NCBI GenBank assembly: GCA_000756795.1
Contig: CCSI01000001.1
Span: 558,001 to 622,000 of the forward strand
DNA: 64,000 nucleotides
Source: Qipengyuania vulgaris
Lineage (GTDB): Bacteria > Pseudomonadota > Alphaproteobacteria > Sphingomonadales > Sphingomonadaceae
Direction of reading: 5' to 3'
Shown: in pieces, positions 59,124-64,000 of the stretch
Position numbering within the stretch: the stretch's first letter is position 1
How the letters are laid out: each line of letters starts with the position of its first letter
Position numbers and translations under genes: made by a program
The notes under the pieces: model-generated
Databases searched by the model: none
What the model was told of the DNA's origin: nothing
Seen by the model: only the letters and a program-made list of their open reading frames with translations

Positions 59124-61364
59124 TCAGCTTCCCGTTTTCTCTTCGGCAGGGGTGTCGGCGTCATCCTTGCGGACGCCATGGGGGTCGCGGGCAAAGCGCA
59201 GGGTGACCCGCGTTCCGCCGCCATCGACGGAAGAGAAGCTCATCTCCCCGCCGTGTTCTTCGACAATCTTGTTCACGATAGCGAGGCCGAGGCCGGTGCC
59301 CTTGGCGCGCGTCGTGACATAGGGTTCAAGGATGCGCTCGCGGTCTTGCGGCAGGCCGATACCGTTGTCGGTGACGGCGACCGTGATGGCCTCGTCGTCC
59401 TCGGTGACTTCGACGCCGATACGGCCCCGATAATCCTCCGGCGCGTGAGGCGTGCGGGCCTCGATGGCCTCGGCAGCGTTCTTGAGGATATTGGTGACCG
59501 CCTGGCCGAGTTGGTGGCGGTCGGCCTGGATCTTGAGCGGTCCCTCGACCTCGGTGCTCATTCCGTAATTTATTTCCGGATTGGCAACTTCCTGAAGGAA
59601 CAGCGACTGCCGGATGAGGTCCAGCGCATCCTCGGGCCGGAAGACCGGTTTGGGCAAGCGTGCGAAGCTAGAAAACTCATCGACCATTTTCCTGAGGTCA
59701 CCAACCTGCCGCACGATGGTGTTGGTCAACTCGTCGAACAGCTCGCCGTCCTGCTCGATTTGTTTGCGATAGCGGCGTTTCAAACGCTCGGTAGCCAGCT
59801 GGATGGGCGTAAGCGGGTTCTTGATCTCATGCGCAATGCGACGCGCCACGTCGGACCATGCGGCCTGGCGCTGGTCGAGAAGCTGGCGGGTGATGTCCTC
59901 GAAGGTAATCACGTGCCCGTCGCCTTCGCGCACGAGCTTGACGGCGAGCGTCATCAGCTCGCCCTGCCGTGTGTGGCTGACAACGCCGCGGTCGAGACCG
60001 GCAATCACCATGGCTGCAATTTGCGGAGCCATTTCGTCGAGAGTTTCGGGTTGCTTCCCGCACTGCCCGCCTTCGAGCAAGGTATTCTGCGCAGGTGCAT
60101 TCATGAGCAGGACGCGGCGGTCGCCGTCGATGGTGATGACACCCGCGCTGACCGATTCCAGCACAGCCTCGATGAAGCTGCGACGATCTTCCAGCTCGGC
60201 ATTGGCCGAGACGAGCGCGTCGGTCTGGCGCTCCAGCTGCGCGGTCATGCGGTTGAAGGCGCGGTTTAGGAGGCCGATTTCGTCGGCACCCGTACGCCCC
60301 TCTACCCGCATTCCGAAATTGCCTGCCCCAACCTTTCGCGCGGCAGCGACGAGGTCGGTAAGCGGCTCGACCTGCCGGTCGGCAAAGCGCAGCGCGAACC
60401 AGACGGCAAGGCCCACCAATGCGAGGCTGACGAAGAACAGTGCGAGGTTGAAGCGCAGCTGCAGTGCGCGGGCACGCGTGGTCAACTCGTCATAGGCGCC
60501 GGAGATTGAGCGGGCACGCTCCCAGCTGCGGAAACTGGCGCCCTCGGCATTGCGGGCGGTGTAGAGGTAGATGCCTGCCACGCGGTCGATCGGGGCAATG
60601 GCCTCGATACGCTCGGGACTACCCCGCACCGCGACTTGCTCGCCCCGGCGCAGACCGGGAAGGCTTTCCTCGGTGAAGGCGACCGGATCGCTGTCCCCGG
60701 AAACATTGTAAAGGACCGCGGTACGCGCGCTACCGTCGGGCATGGCTTGCAGGATGGCGCTTTCGACCACGTCGCGCGGACCGGCCTGGTATTCATAGGC
60801 GAGGAGGAAGTCGGGGTCGGTGACGGAAATGCGCTGGATATAGGCGTTCATGTCCATCGCCATGGAGATGGTCTCTTCGGCCAGATCGAGCTGGTTGTCC
60901 TCGTAATAGCTCTCGGCCAGCGCGTTGGCGTTCTCCATCAGCCCGCGCGAATTGTCGGAGAACCAGAAATCGACACCCGACTGGAACAGGACGGCGGCGA
61001 AGGCGGCGACGAGCAGGGTCGGGACCGCCGCGACCATCGAGAAGAAAAACACGAGGCGGACATGCAAGCGCGCCGTGCTGCCGGCGGCGCGTCTCAGTGC
61101 AAGCCTGCGACCTGCCAGAACGAGCAGCGCCATGGCCGGTATGAGCGTTCCGATCAGCAGGACCGCGACCTGGCTGCTGGGCAGGAGTTGCCCGTTCGGC
61201 GGGGCTGCGGAGAATGTCGCCCATGTCGTCGCAACCATTCCCAGGAAGGCAGCGACCGCGATGATTTCGATGAGCGAGAAAAGGTTGGCGCGGCGCGACG
61301 TCACGACGAACCTGCGCCACAGGCGCGGGCTGCGTCGGGTCTGGGGGGTGGCGGGGGATGCCAT
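59124..61364 (-). CDS. ntrY: Sensor histidine kinase NtrY
   Basis: The 746-residue membrane kinase has about three N-terminal hydrophobic segments, a periplasmic sensor region, another helix (about residue 310), a HAMP domain, a PAS domain (about 395-490), the phospho-acceptor His in RRIAHEIKNPLTPI, and an ATPase with DNGIGLPQD and GTGLGLAIV. It phosphorylates NtrX in response to nitrogen or redox signals in relatives. It is 2 bases upstream of ntrX. Confidence 0.94.
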   Translation of the reverse strand: MASPATPQTRRSPRLWRRFVVTSRRANLFSLIEIIAVAAFLGMVATTWATFSAAPPNGQLLPSSQVAVLLIGTLIPAMALLVLAGRRLALRRAAGSTARLHVRLVFFFSMVAAVPTLLVAAFAAVLFQSGVDFWFSDNSRGLMENANALAESYYEDNQLDLAEETISMAMDMNAYIQRISVTDPDFLLAYEYQAGPRDVVESAILQAMPDGSARTAVLYNVSGDSDPVAFTEESLPGLRRGEQVAVRGSPERIEAIAPIDRVAGIYLYTARNAEGASFRSWERARSISGAYDELTTRARALQLRFNLALFFVSLALVGLAVWFALRFADRQVEPLTDLVAAARKVGAGNFGMRVEGRTGADEIGLLNRAFNRMTAQLERQTDALVSANAELEDRRSFIEAVLESVSAGVITIDGDRRVLLMNAPAQNTLLEGGQCGKQPETLDEMAPQIAAMVIAGLDRGVVSHTRQGELMTLAVKLVREGDGHVITFEDITRQLLDQRQAAWSDVARRIAHEIKNPLTPIQLATERLKRRYRKQIEQDGELFDELTNTIVRQVGDLRKMVDEFSSFARLPKPVFRPEDALDLIRQSLFLQEVANPEINYGMSTEVEGPLKIQADRHQLGQAVTNILKNAAEAIEARTPHAPEDYRGRIGVEVTEDDEAITVAVTDNGIGLPQDRERILEPYVTTRAKGTGLGLAIVNKIVEEHGGEMSFSSVDGGGTRVTLRFARDPHGVRKDDADTPAEEKTGS

Positions 61365-61425
61365 CGTTGCGCACTTACATCGCTACTGTTGCAATTATGC
61401 AAGTATAAAAACGACGAAATGCGTG

Positions 61426-62841
61426 TCAGCGTCGCTGGACGAAGGTCTCCGGCCTGATGTCGAGCTCGCCCAGTTTCTTGCGAAGGGTGTTGCGATTGAT
61501 GCCGAGAAGCTCTGCCGCGCGCAGCTGGTTGCCGTTGGTTTCACGCAGCGCATGCTCGATGAGCGGCTTCTCGAATTCGGCGAGCGCTTCGTGGTAGAGC
61601 GAGCCATCGGCAGGTCGTTTTAGGTCCAGCCAAATAGCCAGGGGCGCCTCGAAAGCGTTGTCGCTCTCCCCTGCCCCACTGGCGACTGGCTTCGGCAGCA
61701 AGTCGCTGACGAGATCTGCGTCGATGACTTCATCGCGCGCCATCAGGGCGAGACGGAAGACATGGTTGCGCAATTCGCGCACATTGCCGCGCCAATCGTG
61801 GGCCGAGAGCGCGGCGACGGCCTCTTCGCTAACCGAATGCTGGGGCAGCCCCTCTTCCCGCGCTTGCCCGAGGAAGTGGCGGGTCAGGGCGCCGACATCT
61901 TCCCGGCGGTCGCGCAAGGGTGGGAGATGGAGGGGGACCACGTTGAGGCGATAGAAAAGGTCTTCGCGGAAGCGACCGTCGGCAATCATGGGTGCAAGGT
62001 CGCGATTGGTCGCAGCCACGATGCGCACGTCCACTCCGATTTCCTGCCGCCCACCGACCCGCCGGATGCGCCCCGACTGTAGTGCGCGCAGGAGGCGCGT
62101 CTGAGCCTCGGCGGGCATGTCGCCTATTTCATCGAGGAAGAGCGTGCCGCCATTGGCTTGCTCGAACTTGCCGATTTGCTGCGAATGCGCGCCGGTGAAG
62201 GCACCACGTTCGTGCCCGAACAGTTCGCTTTCGAGCAAGTCGTGCGGGATGGCGGCCATGTTGACCGCGACGAAAGGGCCGGTGCGGCGCGAGCCGAGCT
62301 GGTGAATGGCCTCCGCGACCAGCTCCTTGCCCGTCCCGCTTTCGCCGGTGACGAGCACGGTCAGATCGTTGCGTAGGACTCGCGTGATCATGCGATAGAC
62401 GTCCTGCATCGCCCGGCTACGCCCGATGAGCGGCAAATCGCCCCCCTCGCCCTCGCCTTCAGAAGCGCTGCTGCGCGGCGACTGCGCAACCGCCTGCTTC
62501 ACTGCCTGCGTCAGTTCGTCGAGGTCAAAGGGCTTGGGGAAATATTCGAATGCCTCGCTGTCGCTGGCGCGTACCGCGGTATCGAGCGTGTTCTGCGCCG
62601 AAAGCACGATGACCGGCATGGCTGGTGCCTTCTCGCGCACCGAGGCGATGCCATCCAGGCCGTCGCCATCTTCAAGCATGATGTCGGTCAGCATGACGTC
62701 GAAGCTTGCATCGGACAGCAGGGCGTCACGCCTCGCGATGCTTGCGCATGCGGTGATGTCGAAGCCTTCGTCGCGCAGCGCCTCCGTGATGACGGTTGCG
62801 ATTGCGCGGTCGTCCTCGACCAGCAGTACCTTGTGGCTCAT
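61426..62841 (-). CDS. ntrC: Nitrogen regulation response regulator NtrC
   Basis: NtrC activates sigma-54 promoters of nitrogen-assimilation genes. The 471-residue protein has a receiver domain (Asp in VMLTDIMLED), an AAA+ domain with Walker A GESGTGKELVAEA, an intact GAFTGA (HERGAFTGAHSQ), Walker B GGTLFLDEIGD, and a C-terminal Fis HTH NQLRAAELLGINRNTLRKKL. Its start overlaps the ntrB stop by 4 bases. Confidence 0.96.
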   Translation of the reverse strand: MSHKVLLVEDDRAIATVITEALRDEGFDITACASIARRDALLSDASFDVMLTDIMLEDGDGLDGIASVREKAPAMPVIVLSAQNTLDTAVRASDSEAFEYFPKPFDLDELTQAVKQAVAQSPRSSASEGEGEGGDLPLIGRSRAMQDVYRMITRVLRNDLTVLVTGESGTGKELVAEAIHQLGSRRTGPFVAVNMAAIPHDLLESELFGHERGAFTGAHSQQIGKFEQANGGTLFLDEIGDMPAEAQTRLLRALQSGRIRRVGGRQEIGVDVRIVAATNRDLAPMIADGRFREDLFYRLNVVPLHLPPLRDRREDVGALTRHFLGQAREEGLPQHSVSEEAVAALSAHDWRGNVRELRNHVFRLALMARDEVIDADLVSDLLPKPVASGAGESDNAFEAPLAIWLDLKRPADGSLYHEALAEFEKPLIEHALRETNGNQLRAAELLGINRNTLRKKLGELDIRPETFVQRR

Positions 62842-63911
62842 GACGGCTTCCTGTCTGCGACAGCGAGATTGATGCGGAAATGGGTGAGGCCGGCACGCTC
62901 GTCGCGTTCATGGGCGATGCGACCGCCCATGTCGCGCAGGAGCTTGCGGACGAGCGCGAGACCGAGGCCCTGCCCGTGCGGTTTGCCCGATACGAAGGGC
63001 TCGAAGGCATGGTCGCGCAAATGTGGCGGCAGGCCCGGCCCGGGGTCGGTCACGGTAATCTCGATGGGCAAGCGCGTCGCCTTGCCGAGACGAATGGCTG
63101 AAAACACGAGGCCACTGACAAAGCGTGTGCGGACGGAAACCCGCGCATCTTCGACATCCGAGCAGGCGTCGCAGGCATTGGCGAGCAGGTTGATGAGAAC
63201 CTGTTCGAGCGCGCCCTGGTCGGCCTCCACCGGCGGCAATGAGGGGTCGAACTCCTCGACCAGTTCGCAGCCATCGTCGCGGCCTGCCCTCACAGTGGCC
63301 ATGGCATTGCGGATGGCCTCGTGGAGATTGCACGGTCCGGTCTGCACCGAGCTGCGACTGCCCAGTTGCTGCATCCGGTCGATAAGCTGGGCAATGCGGT
63401 CGACCTCACCCTCGATCATCGTCGCCAGCGGGCGGTCACGTTCCGATGCGCGGCGGGCAATCAGCTGGCTGGCGCCACGAATGGCAGAGAGCGGGTTTTT
63501 GATTTCATGCGCGAGGACAGCCGGGGCGCGCAATTCGACGCGTTCCTCGTCGTCGCCGTCATTGCCTTCCTGCCCCAACTCGGAAAGCGTCACCACGCGC
63601 CAGCCGGGATGCGAATGCATCGGAGAGCTGGTGATATTCACCCGCCGTCCGCCCTGCCCCGTCGAAATGGCGATGCCGCGCACAATCATCTGCGCATCGC
63701 GCTTGGTCAGGCTTGCGCGCAGCCGCTCGTCGTCGATAACGATGGCCTCGCCAAGTTCCATGGTAGTGAGCTTGCCCGCACTGCGACCGAGCAATTCCTC
63801 GGCAGCTGGATTGGCTTCGATGATGCAGTCAGCCTCGTTCACGAGCAGCACGGCGAAAATCAGTCCGGAAATCTGCGCGGCGGCATCGGGCGCGCCCGGA
63901 CTGGCGCTCAT
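62838..63911 (-). CDS. ntrB: Nitrogen regulation sensor kinase NtrB
   Basis: NtrB phosphorylates or dephosphorylates NtrC, controlled by PII. The 357-residue cytosolic kinase has an N-terminal PAS domain (VLLVNEADCIIEANPAAEEL), the His motif VLAHEIKNPLSAIRG, and an ATPase with N-box LLANACDAC, DPGPGLPPH and GQGLGLALV. It overlaps both dusB and ntrC by 4 bases, so the three are coupled. Confidence 0.95.
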   Translation of the reverse strand: MSASPGAPDAAAQISGLIFAVLLVNEADCIIEANPAAEELLGRSAGKLTTMELGEAIVIDDERLRASLTKRDAQMIVRGIAISTGQGGRRVNITSSPMHSHPGWRVVTLSELGQEGNDGDDEERVELRAPAVLAHEIKNPLSAIRGASQLIARRASERDRPLATMIEGEVDRIAQLIDRMQQLGSRSSVQTGPCNLHEAIRNAMATVRAGRDDGCELVEEFDPSLPPVEADQGALEQVLINLLANACDACSDVEDARVSVRTRFVSGLVFSAIRLGKATRLPIEITVTDPGPGLPPHLRDHAFEPFVSGKPHGQGLGLALVRKLLRDMGGRIAHERDERAGLTHFRINLAVADRKPS

Positions 63912-64000
63912 GCGGCGCGCCGGTGCAGGAACGGCTCGTAGAACCGCTCCAATTCATCAAGGACTTCAGTAGTATCGTCGAGGAAGTTCACGCGGTTGCG
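63908..64000 (-). CDS. dusB: tRNA-dihydrouridine synthase, C-terminal end (partial)
   Basis: Only the last 30 codons are in the window: RNRVNFLDDTTEVLDELERF, then YEPFLHRRAA. The sequence is too short for a motif call. The identification rests on position: in alphaproteobacteria dusB (nifR3) precedes ntrB, and its stop overlaps ntrB (ATGA), as seen here. Confidence 0.65.
   Translation of the reverse strand, partial: RNRVNFLDDTTEVLDELERFYEPFLHRRAA

Overview
The window looks like a chromosome segment of an alphaproteobacterium of the order Sphingomonadales, most likely an Erythrobacter/Qipengyuania/Altererythrobacter-type member of the Erythrobacteraceae. The evidence is the high GC content, the order dusB-ntrB-ntrC-ntrY-ntrX-hfq-hflX-mazG read on the minus strand, a tandem-domain Hfq of the sphingomonad kind, a 'vgr-related' HExxH protein, and the intergenic repeat with the core GAGCTTGTCGAAG that is common in these genomes. 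No 16S gene is present, so the genus is inference.

Left arm (1-36.9 kb). This is dense housekeeping DNA. A penicillin-binding-protein activator lipoprotein runs off the left edge, divergent from rsmI-yraN and gshB. A minus-strand group xerC-hemW and rdgB-rph flanks a CAP-domain secreted protein. The heat-shock block hrcA-grpE ... dnaK-dnaJ is interrupted by a DUF885 hydrolase and several envelope proteins. Then come a patatin-like hydrolase, radA, cvpA, a NifU-like scaffold, an MHS-family transporter, alr, phaR, proS, a secreted M28 peptidase, rnr, a peroxiredoxin-like protein and a universal stress protein. The pyruvate dehydrogenase E2 (pdhC) and lipoamide dehydrogenase (lpdA) genes flank an unusual gene that joins two helix-turn-helix domains to an acyl-CoA thioesterase (hotdog) domain. 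A CPA2 K+/H+ antiporter gene closes the arm.

Genomic island (about 37.0-47.5 kb). A 10.5-kb island of lower-GC, mostly small genes is inserted in the 3' end of a tRNA-Ser(UGA) gene. A 16-bp piece of the tRNA 3' end is repeated at the far end, next to a P4-type tyrosine integrase. A 17-bp repeat, probably integrase arm sites, lies just inside each end. The island carries an AlpA/Xis-like protein, a PrimPol-type primase, a DUF5681 protein, a translationally coupled group of small membrane proteins around an exported SNase-type nuclease, and four consecutive micro-ORFs sharing an N-terminal 'RhxxLE' helix. No capsid, tail or large-terminase gene is visible, so it resembles a phage satellite or a small integrative island rather than a prophage.

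Right arm (47.5-64 kb). Cell-wall genes (MltB-type transglycosylase, D,D-carboxypeptidase) lead into a tightly overlapping operon tmk-holB-metG-tatD-MBL hydrolase-small membrane protein, followed by mazG. Reading leftwards from the right edge are dusB (partial), ntrB, ntrC, ntrY, ntrX, a double-domain hfq and hflX, which is the conserved alphaproteobacterial nitrogen-regulation locus.

The most interesting items are the HTH-HTH-hotdog fusion beside the pyruvate dehydrogenase genes, the tandem Hfq, and three features of the island: the coupled membrane/nuclease module, the micro-ORF family, and paired perfect palindromes in a divergent promoter.
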